64,000 nucleotides of DNA from Variovorax boronicumulans (GTDB taxonomy: Bacteria > Pseudomonadota > Gammaproteobacteria > Burkholderiales > Burkholderiaceae_C): contig NZ_JAAAFX010000004.1 in the NCBI RefSeq assembly GCF_019352895.1, forward strand, positions 2,368,485 to 2,432,484, given 5' to 3'. This document shows, piece by piece, positions 7,730-18,145 of this stretch. The translations under genes and the position numbers were made by a program. Positions within the stretch are counted from its first letter, which is position 1; each line of letters opens with the position of its first letter. A model generated the notes under the pieces. That model did no database searches. It was given only the letters and a program-made list of their open reading frames with translations, and had not been told where the DNA came from.

Positions 7730-9178
7730 TCAGAGCGTGCCCTCGACCAGCGGGCGGTGCGGCGTACGGGTGTTGGCCACCCACTGCGGCGCCAGCGACC
7801 CGGCCACCATGCCCACGAAGGCCGCGAGCACGCCGGCCAGCTGCGCCGGAAAGGCCAGGCCCCAGGGCAGCGCCAGGAACAGCAGCCAGGTGCCGATGCC
7901 CAGCAGCACCGCCGCCATGGCGCCCTGCGTGGTCGCGCGCTGCCAGTAGAGCCCGCACACCAGCGGCACGAAGGCACCGACCAGGGGCACCTGGTAGGCA
8001 CCGGAGACCAGTTCGTAGATGGGCGTGCCCTGCATGCGGATCGAATAGGCCAGCACCGCGGCGCTGAAGACCAGCGTGGTGATGCGCATGGTGCGCAGGT
8101 TCTCGCGGTCGTTGCCGGCCGGGCGGAACTGGCGCCAGATGTTCTCGGTGAAGGTCACGCTCGGTGCCAGCAGGGTGGCCGAGGCGGTCGACTTGATGGC
8201 CGACAGCAGCGCACCGAAGAAGAGCACCTGCATCACGAAAGGCATCTTCTCGAGCACCAGCGTGGGCAGCACCTTCTGCGGGTCGTCCTTGAGCAGGGCC
8301 GCGGTCTGCTCCGGCATGATCAGCAGCGCGCTGGCCACCAGGAACATCGGGACGAAGGCGAACAGGATGTAGGCGATGCCGCCGATCACCGGGCCGCGGG
8401 TCGCGGACTTGACGTTGTTGGCCGACATCACGCGCTGGAACACGTCCTGCTGCGGGATCGAGCCCAGCATCATGGTGATGGCCGCGGCGAAAAAGAAAAC
8501 CATGTCCTTGTAGTTCGGCTCGGGCCAGAACTTGAACAGGTCCTTGCTGACGGCGAAGGCCACCACCTTGTCCGCGCCGCCGGCCATCTGGCCCGCGAAC
8601 ACCGCGATCACCGCCAGGCCCAGCACCAGGATGATCATCTGGATGAAGTCGGTGACGGCCACCGACCACATCCCGCCGAAGAGCGTATAGGCCAGGATCG
8701 ACACCACGCCGATCACCATGCCCAGCGACACGCCGATGGCGCCGCCCGACAGCACGTTGAAGACCAGACCCAGCGCCGTGACCTGCGCCGAGACCCAGCC
8801 CAGGTAGCTCAGCATGATGATCAGCGAGCACGCCACTTCGATCACCCGGCCATAGCGCTCGCGGTAGTAGTCGCTGATGGTCAGCAGCGTCATGCGGTAG
8901 AGCTTGCCGGCGAAGAACAGGCCCACCAGGATCAGGCAGGTGCCGGCGCCGAAGGGGTCTTCGATGACGCCGTTCAGGCCGCCCTCGATGAACTTGGCCG
9001 GAATGCCCAGCACCGTCTCGGACCCGAACCAGGTCGCGAAGGTGGTGGTCACGATCATGAAGAGCGGCAGATGCCGCCCGGCAATCGCGAAGTCGGTGGT
9101 GTTCTTGACCCGCCGGGCCGCATAGAGCCCGATGGCGATCGTGAGCAACAGGTAGACGGCGACCAGGGTCAACAACAC
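7730..9178 (-). CDS. Sodium:solute symporter family transporter
   Basis: 482-residue integral membrane protein of the SSS family, with about 13 hydrophobic helices. Family signatures include the N-terminal GRHLPLFMIVTTTFATWFGSETVLG, LGWVSAQVTALGLVFN in the middle and LLSAIKSTASATLLAPSVTFTENIW in the second half. The solute cannot be read from the sequence; family members carry sugars, amino acids, organic acids or urea. The start is a GTG at 9178, chosen because GAGGAG precedes it at 8 bp. It stands between ubiB and the aspS unit without an obvious partner; no adjacent DUF4212-type small subunit is present. Confidence 0.9.
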   Translation of the reverse strand: MLLTLVAVYLLLTIAIGLYAARRVKNTTDFAIAGRHLPLFMIVTTTFATWFGSETVLGIPAKFIEGGLNGVIEDPFGAGTCLILVGLFFAGKLYRMTLLTISDYYRERYGRVIEVACSLIIMLSYLGWVSAQVTALGLVFNVLSGGAIGVSLGMVIGVVSILAYTLFGGMWSVAVTDFIQMIILVLGLAVIAVFAGQMAGGADKVVAFAVSKDLFKFWPEPNYKDMVFFFAAAITMMLGSIPQQDVFQRVMSANNVKSATRGPVIGGIAYILFAFVPMFLVASALLIMPEQTAALLKDDPQKVLPTLVLEKMPFVMQVLFFGALLSAIKSTASATLLAPSVTFTENIWRQFRPAGNDRENLRTMRITTLVFSAAVLAYSIRMQGTPIYELVSGAYQVPLVGAFVPLVCGLYWQRATTQGAMAAVLLGIGTWLLFLALPWGLAFPAQLAGVLAAFVGMVAGSLAPQWVANTRTPHRPLVEGTL

Positions 9179-9244
9179 GACGATTTCTCCTCTTCTTCTC
9201 TCAATTCAATGCGGCTCTTGAAGGCCGCGCAAGGGCCGTGCCAG

Positions 9245-10810
9245 TCAGAAGACCTGGACGCGCACGACGATCTGCATCACGACCATGCCCAGCACGAAGC
9301 CCAGGGCCGTGGCGATCACGATCTGCAACAGCCGGTTGGTGCGTTTCTGCGCCGCCAGCAGCTCGAGCAGTTCCCGGCGATGGTCGGCCGGCTTGTTCTC
9401 CAGGAACTCGTGCAGCAGGCGCGGCAGCTGCGGCAGCAGCTTGGCGTAGCGCGGGGCCTCGGCCTTGAGCTGCGCGAACAGGCGCTTGGGGCCGATCTGG
9501 TCGAGCATCCACTTCTCGAGGAAGGGCTTGGCCGTGGCCCAGAGGTCGAGCTCGGGGTCGAGCTGGCGGCCCAGGCCCTCGATGTTGAGCAGCGTCTTCT
9601 GCAGCAGCACCAGCTGGGGCTGGATCTCGACGTGGAAGCGGCGCGAGGTCTGGAACAGCCGCATCAGCACCATGCCCAGCGAGATCTCCTTGAGCGGCCG
9701 GTCGAAGTAGGGCTCGCACACGGTGCGGATCGCGGCCTCGAGCTCGTCGATGCGCGTGCCCTCTGGCACCCAACCGCTCTCAAGGTGCAGTTCGGCCACG
9801 CGCTTGTAGTCGCGCCGGAAGAAGGCCACGAAGTTCTGCGCCAGGTATTCCTTGTCGGTCTCGGTGAGCGTGCCCACGATGCCGAAGTCGAGCGAGATGT
9901 AGCGCCCGAAGGTCTGCGGCTGCAGGCTCACCATGATGTTGCCGGGGTGCATGTCGGCATGGAAGAAGCCGTCGCGGAACACCTGGGTGAAGAAGATGGT
10001 GACGCCGTCGCGCGCCAGCTTGGGGATGTCGACACCGGCCGCGCGCAGGCGCTCGAGCTGCGCGATGGGCACGCCGTTCATGCGCTCCATCACGATCACT
10101 TCCGGGTGGCAGTAGTCCCAGAGCATCTCGGGGATCAGCACCAGCTCGAGCGTCTCCATGTTGCGGCGCAGTTGCGCGGCATTGGCGGCTTCGCGCACCA
10201 GGTCGAGCTCGTCGTGCAGGTACTTGTCGAACTCGGCGATCACCTCGCGCGGCTTGAGGCGCTTGCCGTCGGCCGAAAGGTTCTCGACCCATCGGGCCAT
10301 CATGGCCATCAGCGCCAGGTCTTTCTCCATGACCGTGCGCATGCCCGGGCGCAGCACCTTGACCGCCACGTCGCGCAGCGTGCCCTTGGCATCGCGCACG
10401 GTCGCGAAATGGACCTGCGCGATCGACGCGCTGGCCACCGGGGTCTCGTCGAACTGCACGAACACCTCGCCGACCGGGCGGCGGAAGGCGCGCTCGATGG
10501 TGGCGATGGCGATGGCCGAGGGAAAGGGTGGCACCCGGTCCTGCAGCCAGGCCAGCTCGTCGGCGATGTCGGGCGGCAGCAGGTCGCGCCGTGTCGAGAG
10601 CACCTGGCCGAACTTGACGAAGATCGGGCCGAGGCGCTCGAGCGCCTCGCGCAACCGCTGGCCGCGCGGCGCATCGAGGTTGCGGCCGATCGAGACGACG
10701 CGCGCCACGATCCGAAGCCAGGGCTTCTGGAAGCTCGTGAGCACGAGCTCGTCGAGGCCGTAGCGCAGCGCGACCCAGACGATGAAGATGCCGCGATAGA
10801 AGCGCGTCAT
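9245..10810 (-). CDS. ubiB: UbiB, ubiquinone biosynthesis kinase-like protein
   Basis: 521-residue member of the ABC1/ADCK/UbiB atypical kinase family needed for ubiquinone synthesis at the inner membrane. The family KxGQ signature appears as [17 protein letters not shown] near residue 67, followed by the lipid-kinase-like [19 protein letters not shown] and SLDFGIVG (the DFG equivalent). Two C-terminal hydrophobic stretches (about residues 490-518) anchor it. Its ATG overlaps the ubiJ stop by 4 bp. The ubiE-Tim44-ubiJ-ubiB arrangement supports the assignment. Confidence 0.95.
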   Translation of the reverse strand: MTRFYRGIFIVWVALRYGLDELVLTSFQKPWLRIVARVVSIGRNLDAPRGQRLREALERLGPIFVKFGQVLSTRRDLLPPDIADELAWLQDRVPPFPSAIAIATIERAFRRPVGEVFVQFDETPVASASIAQVHFATVRDAKGTLRDVAVKVLRPGMRTVMEKDLALMAMMARWVENLSADGKRLKPREVIAEFDKYLHDELDLVREAANAAQLRRNMETLELVLIPEMLWDYCHPEVIVMERMNGVPIAQLERLRAAGVDIPKLARDGVTIFFTQVFRDGFFHADMHPGNIMVSLQPQTFGRYISLDFGIVGTLTETDKEYLAQNFVAFFRRDYKRVAELHLESGWVPEGTRIDELEAAIRTVCEPYFDRPLKEISLGMVLMRLFQTSRRFHVEIQPQLVLLQKTLLNIEGLGRQLDPELDLWATAKPFLEKWMLDQIGPKRLFAQLKAEAPRYAKLLPQLPRLLHEFLENKPADHRRELLELLAAQKRTNRLLQIVIATALGFVLGMVVMQIVVRVQVF

Positions 10811-11364
10811 TCGACGCCCGCGCCGCCAATGCCTGGTTTGCGCGTGCGATCGCCGACGAACTGCCGCAGCGCGGCGACGACGCGGCGCGCTGCGTTGCCC
10901 AGGGTATGGGCCGGCACGTCGCCGATCACGCGGGCGAGGTCGTCCTCGACGTCCCAGCGCACATGGTCGACCAGCCAGTTCACCTCGGCCGCGAGCTGCA
11001 CGTCGCCGACGATGCGCACCGCCGGCTTGTCCCCGCGCAAGGTGGCGCGGGCCAGGTCGAACGGCGAGGTGTCGGTCACGGTGAGCGTGAGTTCGGGGAC
11101 CGCGCCCTCGGGCGCCAGGTCGAGCAGGCCGGCCGGCGTGGCGATCAGCCGCATCGTGACGAAGCTCCACTCGAACTGCACGACACGCCCCTTCTGCCGC
11201 ACCAGGCGCTGCTGCGCCTCGGGTTCTTGCTGCAGCACATGGTTGAGGAAGAGCACCGCGCGGTGCTGGACCTCGTGCACGGCCCACGGCGGCGGCTGCA
11301 GCCGGGTGCCGATACGGCTGACGAGGTCATTCAAAAAAGCGAATGGGGACGATGGTGTGGCCAT
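10807..11364 (-). CDS. ubiJ: UbiJ-like SCP2 lipid-binding accessory protein
   Basis: 185 residues with an SCP2-type sterol carrier domain in the N-terminal half, then an amphipathic helical C-terminus ([23 protein letters not shown]). UbiJ binds hydrophobic ubiquinone intermediates and assists the soluble Ubi complex. Sequence identity to enterobacterial UbiJ is low, as usual, so the call rests on domain type, length and position between ubiE and ubiB. It overlaps ubiB by ATGA and lies 70 bp after the Tim44-like gene. Confidence 0.85.
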   Translation of the reverse strand: MATPSSPFAFLNDLVSRIGTRLQPPPWAVHEVQHRAVLFLNHVLQQEPEAQQRLVRQKGRVVQFEWSFVTMRLIATPAGLLDLAPEGAVPELTLTVTDTSPFDLARATLRGDKPAVRIVGDVQLAAEVNWLVDHVRWDVEDDLARVIGDVPAHTLGNAARRVVAALRQFVGDRTRKPGIGGAGVE

Positions 11365-11434
11365 GTCCCCATTATTCCCGACCCGGCCCCTGGATCGGGG
11401 CCTGTGGCGCGACAGATCGCGCCTATCTATGGCC

Positions 11435-12478
11435 TCATTGCAGCGCCTGGACGCCCGCCACCAGCCAGCCGCCGCGGCCATCGGTCGGCTTGGCCATGTT
11501 CCAGACTTCGCGGAACGGGCTCGGGCCGGCCGATGCGTCTTCGCGGATCATCCCCGAGAACTCGACGCTCGCCAGGTAGGCATCCGGCGCTTCCTCGATG
11601 CCCAGCAGCTTGGCGTCGAGCATCACGACCTCGGTCTTGTTGGGCTGGCTGCCGGTGTGCACTTCGCGCTCCGCCAGCTGCGACTGGATCTCGCCGACCA
11701 TGCTGTCGGTCATCATCGAACGCAAGGTCTGGATGTCGTTGCGGTCCCATGCGCCCTGCAGGGTCACGAAGTTGCGCTTGGCCGCGGCCAGGAAGCCGTC
11801 GACGTCGAAGCCGGCCGGAATGCCCCACGACTGGGCGCCGTCGAGTGCCGAACCGATCATGCTGGCGCCACCCGCCACGGCCGCACCGGCCATCGACGAA
11901 CCGCCGTTGCCGGCCTGCGCTGGCGCCGGCGCGCTGTCGAAGGCAGCGTTCTGCTGCTCCCAGGGACGCGCCGAGGCATCGTTGCCGACGTTGCCGGGGT
12001 TGTACTGCGCTGGCGCCGCAGGGTTGCCGGGGCTGCCCGCGCCCTGGAAGGCGAAGCCACCCTGGCCCGAGCCGTTCTGTTGCCGCGAACGCGCCGCGAA
12101 GATGCGCCACACCACCACCGCCGCCAGCACCAGCAGACCGATCAGCAGCATGTTGCCGAAGGCGGCGCCCAGGCCCAGCGAATTGGCGAGCCAGGCCAGG
12201 CCCAGGCCGGCGGCCAGGCCGCCCAGCATCGCGCCCCATGGGCGCTTGGGTGCCGCGGCGGCCGCAGGGGCGGCGCCAGCGGGCTTGGCGGGCGCGGCGT
12301 TGGTCGCGTTCTGTGCCGGTGCACCCGGCGTGTTGGCCGGCGGGGTCGCCTGGCGTTGCGTCACGTTGCCCGATTGGCGGCCAAAGGACTTGCCGCCGCC
12401 CATGCGCGCGGCCTCAGCCTGCATGCCGACCAAGGTCATGGCGCACACCAGCAAAACGGTACCCAATTTTTTCATCAT
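11435..12478 (-). CDS. Tim44-like domain protein with signal peptide
   Basis: 347 residues. An N-terminal signal sequence (MKKLGTVLLVCAMTLVGMQAEA) is followed by an Ala/Pro-rich linker, one or two membrane helices near residues 84-126, a Gly/Asn-rich linker, and a C-terminal Tim44/MBA1-like domain from about residue 225 (GFDVDGFLAAAKRNFVTLQGAWDRND). Bacterial proteins of this kind are annotated as Tim44-like transporters, but no transport function is proven. The start at 12478 follows GAGGAG. It lies between ubiE and ubiJ on the same strand, which may mean a role near membrane quinone assembly or may be chance. Confidence 0.85.
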   Translation of the reverse strand: MMKKLGTVLLVCAMTLVGMQAEAARMGGGKSFGRQSGNVTQRQATPPANTPGAPAQNATNAAPAKPAGAAPAAAAAPKRPWGAMLGGLAAGLGLAWLANSLGLGAAFGNMLLIGLLVLAAVVVWRIFAARSRQQNGSGQGGFAFQGAGSPGNPAAPAQYNPGNVGNDASARPWEQQNAAFDSAPAPAQAGNGGSSMAGAAVAGGASMIGSALDGAQSWGIPAGFDVDGFLAAAKRNFVTLQGAWDRNDIQTLRSMMTDSMVGEIQSQLAEREVHTGSQPNKTEVVMLDAKLLGIEEAPDAYLASVEFSGMIREDASAGPSPFREVWNMAKPTDGRGGWLVAGVQALQ

Positions 12479-12521
12479 GAAGTCTCCTCAGATCGCCATA
12501 AATGGCACTGCAATCGTCAAT

Positions 12522-13253
12522 TCAACACTTGATTCCAACATGCAGGGCGACCACGCCCCCCGTCATGTTGTGATAGTCCACATGCCCGAAACCACCCTCT
12601 TTCATGAGGGTCTTGAGCTCTTCCTGCGCCGGATGCATCCGGATCGACTCGGCCAGGTAGCGGTAGCTCGCGTCGTCGCCCGCCACCACCTTGCCCAGGC
12701 GCGGCAGCACCTTAAAGGAATACCAGTCGTAGGCCTTCTGCAGGGGCTTGGCGACCTTGGAGAACTCCAGCACCAGCAGCTTGCCGCCGGGCTTGAGCAC
12801 ACGGTTCATCTCCTTGATGGCCGCGTCCTTGTGGGTCATGTTGCGCAGGCCGAAGGCCACCGTCACGACGTCGAAGTGGGCGTCGGCGAAGGGCAGCTTC
12901 TCGGCGTCGCAGACCATGGTGGGCAAGGCCACGCCGGCGTCGAGCAGGCGGTCGCGGCCGGTGCTCAGCATGGCCTCGTTGATGTCGGTGTGCACCACCT
13001 GGCCGGAGGCGCCGACCTTCTTGGCGAAGGCCAGGGCCAGGTCGCCCGTGCCGCCGGCGATGTCGAGCACGCGCGAGCCCTCGCCGACGTTGGCCACCAT
13101 CACCGTGTAGGCCTTCCAGGCGCGGTGCAGGCCCATCGACATCAGGTCGTTCATGATGTCGTAGCGGGTGGCGACCGAATCGAAGACGCCGCGCACGCGG
13201 CGCGCCTTGTCGCTTTCGTCGACGTTCTCAAAACCGAAATGGGTGGTGCTCAT
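12522..13253 (-). CDS. ubiE: Ubiquinone/menaquinone C-methyltransferase UbiE
   Basis: 243-residue SAM-dependent methyltransferase acting on the ring of demethoxyubiquinol precursors. The family pattern [25 protein letters not shown] is at residues 23-47, motif I is [18 protein letters not shown], and [17 protein letters not shown] is in the second half. The protein ends [14 protein letters not shown], the usual UbiE C-terminus. It precedes the Tim44-like gene by 43 bp and follows a DUF971 gene by 78 bp, all on the minus strand. Confidence 0.97.
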   Translation of the reverse strand: MSTTHFGFENVDESDKARRVRGVFDSVATRYDIMNDLMSMGLHRAWKAYTVMVANVGEGSRVLDIAGGTGDLALAFAKKVGASGQVVHTDINEAMLSTGRDRLLDAGVALPTMVCDAEKLPFADAHFDVVTVAFGLRNMTHKDAAIKEMNRVLKPGGKLLVLEFSKVAKPLQKAYDWYSFKVLPRLGKVVAGDDASYRYLAESIRMHPAQEELKTLMKEGGFGHVDYHNMTGGVVALHVGIKC

Positions 13254-13331
13254 GCACCCGATGTTAGGGCGGAAGCGCCTGCCATCAAGTGGACGACCCC
13301 GCAGCGACGGCGGACATTGCCGCCGCGGGCC

Positions 13332-13745
13332 TCAGTGGCTGCTGCAGCCGTGGCCGCCCTTGGGCGCCATCGGGGCGTCGCGCTCGACGCCCGCGGCGGC
13401 CAGGCGCCGCTCGTATTCGGCCCACAGGGCCGCCTGCTTCTGGCCCAGTTCGTAGAGCAGCGTCCAGGTGAAGATGCCGCTCTCGTGGCCGTCGGTGAAC
13501 ACCGGCTTGACCGCGTAGTTGCCCACCGGCTCGAGTTCGAGCAGGCCGACCTCGCGCTTGCCGGTCTGCAGCACCTCCTCGCCCGGGCCATGCCCCTGCA
13601 CTTCGGCCGAGGGCGAGTAGATCCGCATCAGCTCGAAGGGGATGCGAAAGCTCGCGCCGTCGGAGAAGCCGACCTCGAGCACTTTCGACTTGTTGTGCAC
13701 CGTGATCGATTGGGGCGTCGGAGCGCCGGCTTGCAGACCTGCCAT
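13332..13745 (-). CDS. DUF971 domain protein
   Basis: 137 residues. The core is the DUF971 fold, also found as the N-terminal domain of gamma-butyrobetaine hydroxylases, with SKVLEVGFSDGASFRIPFELMRIYSPSAEVQGHG near residues 17-50 and NYAVKPVFTDGHESGIFTWTLLYELG. The C-terminal tail ends CSSH. The biochemical role is unknown; relatives are often encoded beside ubiE, as here. Translation starts at 13745, where its ATG shares one base with the HIT gene stop (TGATG), and AGGA sits about 9 bp upstream. Confidence 0.9.
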   Translation of the reverse strand: MAGLQAGAPTPQSITVHNKSKVLEVGFSDGASFRIPFELMRIYSPSAEVQGHGPGEEVLQTGKREVGLLELEPVGNYAVKPVFTDGHESGIFTWTLLYELGQKQAALWAEYERRLAAAGVERDAPMAPKGGHGCSSH

Positions 13746-14188
13746 CAGGATGTCCTTTTGCTGAGTGCCGCGATCATCGCAGCCTCGGCCGCAGGCAGTG
13801 CCGCCGCGACGCCCGCCTCCCTGCCGGCGTCGCGGTCTCGCTGCGCCGTCGCCCAGACGGGTGCCGGGAAGCGCGTGTCCCAATCGAAGCGGGCGATCAC
13901 GTGCCAGTGCAGGTGCGGCACCATGTTGCCGAGCGCCGCCAGGTTGATCTTGGCCGGCGCGACATGCGTGCGCAGGCTCTGCTCGACGATCGCCACCGCC
14001 TCCATGCAGAGCGCCCGATCGGTGCTCGACAGGTCGGAGAACTCCGCGGCATGCGCTTGCCAGATCACGCGGTAGAAGGCGGGAAAGCCCGCCTCCTCGG
14101 CGTGGATCACGCGCAACTGCGGTGTCTCGAAGACCAGGCGGCCGCCGGGGGTTTCGCAGAGCACGCAGCCGTCACGCTGGGCACTCAT
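13745..14188 (-). CDS. HIT family hydrolase
   Basis: 147 residues with the histidine-triad motif HLHWHVI near residue 104, preceded by [11 protein letters not shown], the arrangement of HIT nucleotide hydrolases/transferases. An N-terminal CVLCETPGG could bind metal, as in some HIT proteins. The substrate is unknown; members usually hydrolyse adenosine nucleotide conjugates. It overlaps the preceding oxidoreductase by 4 bp (ATGA) and the following DUF971 gene by one base, so the three are translationally coupled. Confidence 0.9.
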   Translation of the reverse strand: MSAQRDGCVLCETPGGRLVFETPQLRVIHAEEAGFPAFYRVIWQAHAAEFSDLSSTDRALCMEAVAIVEQSLRTHVAPAKINLAALGNMVPHLHWHVIARFDWDTRFPAPVWATAQRDRDAGREAGVAAALPAAEAAMIAALSKRTS

Positions 14189-17100
14189 ACGAGCACCCGC
14201 TCGATGCCGCCGCTGTTCGCAGCCGCGACGTACTCCGGCAGCCACTGATCGCCCAGGATCTGGTTGGCCATCTCGACCACGATGTAGTCGGCTTCGAGCA
14301 AACCGTTGTTCAGGTCGTTGCCGTAGCGCGAGAGGCCCTGCAGGCAGCTCGGGCAGCTGGTGAGGATCTTCACGTTGCCCTGGGCCGCGACCTTGCCGCT
14401 GTCGCGTAGCGCGGCCTCGCCCTTCTTGAGCTCCTCTTCCTTGCGGAAGCGGATCTGGGTCGAGATGTCGGGCCGCGTCACGCCCAGGGTGCCCGATTCG
14501 CCGCAGCAGCGGTCGTTCTTGAGCACGTTGTCGCCCACCAGCGCCTTGACGGTCTTCATCGGGTCCTGCAGCTTCATCGGGCTGTGGCAGGGGTCGTGGT
14601 ACAGGTAGCCGCCACCGCCGGCATCGCCCAGCGTGATGCCCTTCTCGAGCAGGTACTCGTGGATGTCGATGATCCGGCAGCCCGGGAAGATCTTGTCGAA
14701 CTGGTAGCCCTGCAGCTGGTCGTAGCAGGTGCCGCAGCTCACCACCACCGTCTTGATGTCGAGGTAGTTGAGCGTGTTGGCCACGCGGTGGAAGAGCACG
14801 CGGTTGTCGGTGATCATCTTCTCGGCCTTGTCGAACTGGCCGCTGCCGCGCTGCGGATAGCCGCAGCACAGGTAGCCCGGCGGCAGCACCGTCTGCACGC
14901 CCGCATGCCAGAGCATGGCCTGCGTCGCCAGGCCCACCTGCGAGAACAGCCGCTCCGAGCCGCAGCCCGGGAAGTAGAACACCGCCTCGGTCTCGGAGGT
15001 CGTGGCCTTGGGGTTGCGGATGATCGGCACGTAGTCGGCATCCTCGATGTCCAGCAGCGCGCGCGCCGTCTGCTTGGGCAGGCCGCCGGGCATCTTCTTG
15101 TTGATGAAGTGGATCACCTGCTCCTTGATCGGCGCCGGGCCCAGCGTGGCCGGCGGCGCGGCCGTCTGCTTGCGCGCCACGCGGCGCAGCAGGTCGTTGG
15201 CCAGGCGCTGCGCCTTGAAGCCGATGCCCACCATGCCCAGGCGCATGGCCTTGATGGTCTGCGGGCTGGTCGCGTTGAGGAACAGCATGGCGGCCGCGTT
15301 GCCGGGCCGGAAGCTCTTCTGGCCCATCTTGCGCAGCAGGTTGCGCATGTGCATCGACACCTCGCCGAAGTCGATCTTCACCGGGCAGGGCGTGAGGCAC
15401 TTGTGGCAGACCGTGCAGTGGTCGGCCACGTCCTCGAACTCCTGCCAGTGCTTGATGCTCACGCCGCGCCGGGTCTGCTCCTCGTAGAGGAAGGCCTCGA
15501 CCAGCAGCGAGGTCGCGAGGATCTTGTTGCGCGGGCTGTAGAGCAGGTTGGCGCGCGGCACGTGGGTGGCGCAGACCGGCTTGCACTTGCCGCAGCGCAG
15601 GCAGTCCTTGACCGAATCGGCGATGGCGCCGATGTCGCTCTGCTGCATGATCAGCGACTCGTGGCCCATCAGGCCGAAACTGGGCGTGTAGGCGTTGGTG
15701 AGGTCGGCCTGCAGGCCGTGCGCGGCCGGCGAATCGCCGCGCAGCAGCTTGCCCTTGTTGAAGCGGCCTTCGGGGTCGACGCGCTGCTTGTAGTCGGTGA
15801 AGGGCTGCAGCTCGGCGTCGCTCAGGAATTCGAGCTTGGTGATGCCGATGCCGTGCTCGCCCGAGATCACGCCGTCGAGGCTGCGCGCCAGCGCCATGAT
15901 GCGCACCACCGCCGCATGGGCGGTCTGCAGCATCTCGTAGTTGTCGCTGTTGACCGGCAGGTTGGTGTGCACGTTGCCGTCGCCCGCGTGCATGTGCAGC
16001 GCCACCCACACGCGGCCCTTGAGCACGCGCTGGTGGATGGCCGCGCACTCGGCCAGGATCGGCGCGAACTCGGCGCCGCTGAAGATGGCCTGCAGCGGCT
16101 GGCGGATCTGGGTCTTCCAGCTTGCGCGCAGCGTGTGGTCCTGCAGGCGCGGGAACAGCGCGTCGACGTCCTGCAGCCAGCCGGCCCACAGCGCGCGCAC
16201 CTCCTGCACCAGGGCCACGGCCTGCGCCACGCGGTCCTCCAGCAGCTCGGCCGAGGGAATGTCGTTGGCGTCGTCGCTCTTGCCAAGCGGCAGGTTGCCG
16301 CGCAGGAAGAAGGCCTCCAGCGCGTCGGCGAAGGCCAGCTTGTTCTGCAGCGAGAGCTCGATGTTGATGCGCTCGATGCCGTCGGTGTATTCGGCCATGC
16401 GCGGCAGCGGGATCACCACGTCCTCGTTGATCTTGAAGGCGTTGGTGTGCTTGCTGATCGCGGCCGTGCGCTTGCGGTCGAGCCAGAACTTCTTGCGCGC
16501 CTCCGGGCTGATGGCGATGAAGCCCTCGCCGCTGCGCGAATTCGCGATACGCACCACTTCCGAGGTGACGCGCGCCACCGCATCGGCGTCGTCGCCCGCG
16601 ATGTCGCCGAACAGCACCATCTTCGGCAGGCCGCCGTGCTTCTTCGACTTGGTGGCGTAGCCAACCGCCTTGAGGTAGCGGTCGTCCAGGTGCTCCAGGC
16701 CCGCGAGCAGCACGCCCGAGCGCTTCTGCTCGGCGAACATGAAGTCCTTGATCTCGACGATGCTGGGCACCGCGTCCTTGGCGTTGCCGAAGAACTCCAG
16801 GCACACGGTGCGGGTGTGCGCGGGCATCTTGTGCACCACCCAGCGGCAGCTGGTGATCAGGCCGTCGCAGCCCTCCTTCTGGATGCCCGGCAGGCCCGAG
16901 AGGAACTTGTCGGTCACGTCCTTGCCCAGGCCCTCCTTGCGGAAGGTCTTGCCCGGGATGTCGAGGATTTCGGTGCGCAGCCTGGTCTTGCCGTCGGCCG
17001 CGAAGTACTGCAACTCGAACACGGCGCGCTCGGCGTCGTGGATCTTGCCCAGGTTGTGGCCGATGCGCGTGACCTCGAGCCATTCGGCCTGCGGCGTCAC

Positions 17101-18063
17101 CATGCGCCAGGAGGCCAGGTTGTCCAGCGCCGTGCCCCACAGCACGGCCTTCTTGCCGCCCGCGTTCATCGCGACGTTGCCGCCCACGCAGGAGGCTTCG
17201 GCCGAGGTCGGGTCGACCGCGAACACGTAGCCCGCGCGCTCGGCCGCGTCGGCCACGCGCTGGGTGACCACGCCGGCCTCGGTCCAGACCGTGGGCACGG
17301 GCGCCTCCAGGCCCGGCAGCGCCATGAACTCGACCTCGGTCATGGCCTCGAGCTTCTCGGTGTTGATGACCGCGCTGTTCCAGGTCAGCGGGATCGCGCC
17401 GCCGGTGTAGCCGGTGCCGCCGCCGCGCGGGATGATGGTCAGGCCCAGCTCGATGCAGCCCTTGACCAGCAGGGCCATCTCGGCCTCGGTGTCGGGGCAC
17501 AGCACCACGAAGGGGTACTCCACGCGCCAGTCGGTGGCATCGGTCACGTGCGACACGCGCGACAGGCCGTCGAACTTGACGTTGTCCTTGGCGGTGAGCC
17601 GGCCGAAGGCGCGCGTGGCCTTGCGGCGCAGCGCGGCGACGTTGCGGAACATGGTGTCGAAGGACGCGATGGCCTGCGCCACCAGCGTGGTCAGCTCACC
17701 GACCAGCAGGTCGCGCTGGGCGTCGACGTCGGGGGTGCGGCGCTTGGCGACTTCGCTCAGCCGGTGGTTGAGCGCATCGACCAGCTGGCCTCGGCGGCGC
17801 GGGTTGTCCAGCAGGTCGTCGACCAGGTAGGGGTTGCGCTGCACCACCCAGATGTCGCCCAGCACCTCGTAGAGCATGCGGGCCGAGCGGCCGGTGCGGC
17901 GCTCGTCGCGCAGCGACTGCAGCAGCGTCCAGCCGCGTTCGCCCAGCAGGCGGATCACGATCTCCCGGTCGGAGAAGCTGGTGTAGTTGTACGGGATCTC
18001 GCGCAGTCGGGCAGGCTCTGCGGCCTGCGTCAACAACGCAGTCAGCGCGATCGGAGCGTTCAT
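14185..18063 (-). CDS. Giant FAD-linked oxidoreductase with iron-sulfur and CCG domains (DUF3683 type)
   Basis: 1292 residues fusing all parts of a GlcDF/Dld-type 2-hydroxyacid dehydrogenase. Order: a DUF3683 N-terminal domain (about 1-180), FAD-binding 4 domain ([15 protein letters not shown] near 218), FAD-oxidase C domain ([26 protein letters not shown]), two [4Fe-4S] motifs ([11 protein letters not shown] and [11 protein letters not shown]) and two cysteine-rich CCG domains (CCGYP/SCGTC and CCGESG/SCPSC). It should oxidise a D-2-hydroxyacid and pass electrons toward the quinone pool. D-lactate and D-2-hydroxyglutarate are the best candidates; location directly after serA favours the latter. 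All cofactor cysteines expected appear present. The HIT gene overlaps its stop by 4 bp. Confidence 0.9.
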   Translation of the reverse strand: MNAPIALTALLTQAAEPARLREIPYNYTSFSDREIVIRLLGERGWTLLQSLRDERRTGRSARMLYEVLGDIWVVQRNPYLVDDLLDNPRRRGQLVDALNHRLSEVAKRRTPDVDAQRDLLVGELTTLVAQAIASFDTMFRNVAALRRKATRAFGRLTAKDNVKFDGLSRVSHVTDATDWRVEYPFVVLCPDTEAEMALLVKGCIELGLTIIPRGGGTGYTGGAIPLTWNSAVINTEKLEAMTEVEFMALPGLEAPVPTVWTEAGVVTQRVADAAERAGYVFAVDPTSAEASCVGGNVAMNAGGKKAVLWGTALDNLASWRMVTPQAEWLEVTRIGHNLGKIHDAERAVFELQYFAADGKTRLRTEILDIPGKTFRKEGLGKDVTDKFLSGLPGIQKEGCDGLITSCRWVVHKMPAHTRTVCLEFFGNAKDAVPSIVEIKDFMFAEQKRSGVLLAGLEHLDDRYLKAVGYATKSKKHGGLPKMVLFGDIAGDDADAVARVTSEVVRIANSRSGEGFIAISPEARKKFWLDRKRTAAISKHTNAFKINEDVVIPLPRMAEYTDGIERINIELSLQNKLAFADALEAFFLRGNLPLGKSDDANDIPSAELLEDRVAQAVALVQEVRALWAGWLQDVDALFPRLQDHTLRASWKTQIRQPLQAIFSGAEFAPILAECAAIHQRVLKGRVWVALHMHAGDGNVHTNLPVNSDNYEMLQTAHAAVVRIMALARSLDGVISGEHGIGITKLEFLSDAELQPFTDYKQRVDPEGRFNKGKLLRGDSPAAHGLQADLTNAYTPSFGLMGHESLIMQQSDIGAIADSVKDCLRCGKCKPVCATHVPRANLLYSPRNKILATSLLVEAFLYEEQTRRGVSIKHWQEFEDVADHCTVCHKCLTPCPVKIDFGEVSMHMRNLLRKMGQKSFRPGNAAAMLFLNATSPQTIKAMRLGMVGIGFKAQRLANDLLRRVARKQTAAPPATLGPAPIKEQVIHFINKKMPGGLPKQTARALLDIEDADYVPIIRNPKATTSETEAVFYFPGCGSERLFSQVGLATQAMLWHAGVQTVLPPGYLCCGYPQRGSGQFDKAEKMITDNRVLFHRVANTLNYLDIKTVVVSCGTCYDQLQGYQFDKIFPGCRIIDIHEYLLEKGITLGDAGGGGYLYHDPCHSPMKLQDPMKTVKALVGDNVLKNDRCCGESGTLGVTRPDISTQIRFRKEEELKKGEAALRDSGKVAAQGNVKILTSCPSCLQGLSRYGNDLNNGLLEADYIVVEMANQILGDQWLPEYVAAANSGGIERVLV

Positions 18064-18118
18064 CGGGGAGCACCTCGGCAGGACGCTGCGCGCCCTTGAA
18101 CCGGGCCGGAGATTTTAA

Positions 18119-18142
18119 GTCAGCGCCGATGCCGGCGCTGAC
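18119..18142 (-). terminator. Hairpin after serA (terminator or attenuator)
   Basis: A perfect 10-bp stem, GTCAGCGCCG with CGGCGCTGAC, closes an ATGC loop 3 bp after the serA stop. On the minus strand it is followed by CTTAAAATC, too short a U-run for an efficient terminator. The same TAAAAT could act as a -10 element for the downstream oxidoreductase gene. Confidence 0.55.
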
Positions 18143-18145
18143 GGC

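Noticed and set aside
7757..12532. Plus-strand open frame of 1591 codons
   Set aside because: It is antisense to the symporter, ubiB, ubiJ and Tim44-like genes, which all have clear families, start sites and operon spacing. Its composition is typical of a shadow frame.
14584..18099. Plus-strand open frame of 1171 codons
   Set aside because: It is antisense to the FAD/iron-sulfur oxidoreductase, whose cofactor motifs are all intact. No domain is recognisable in the shadow frame.
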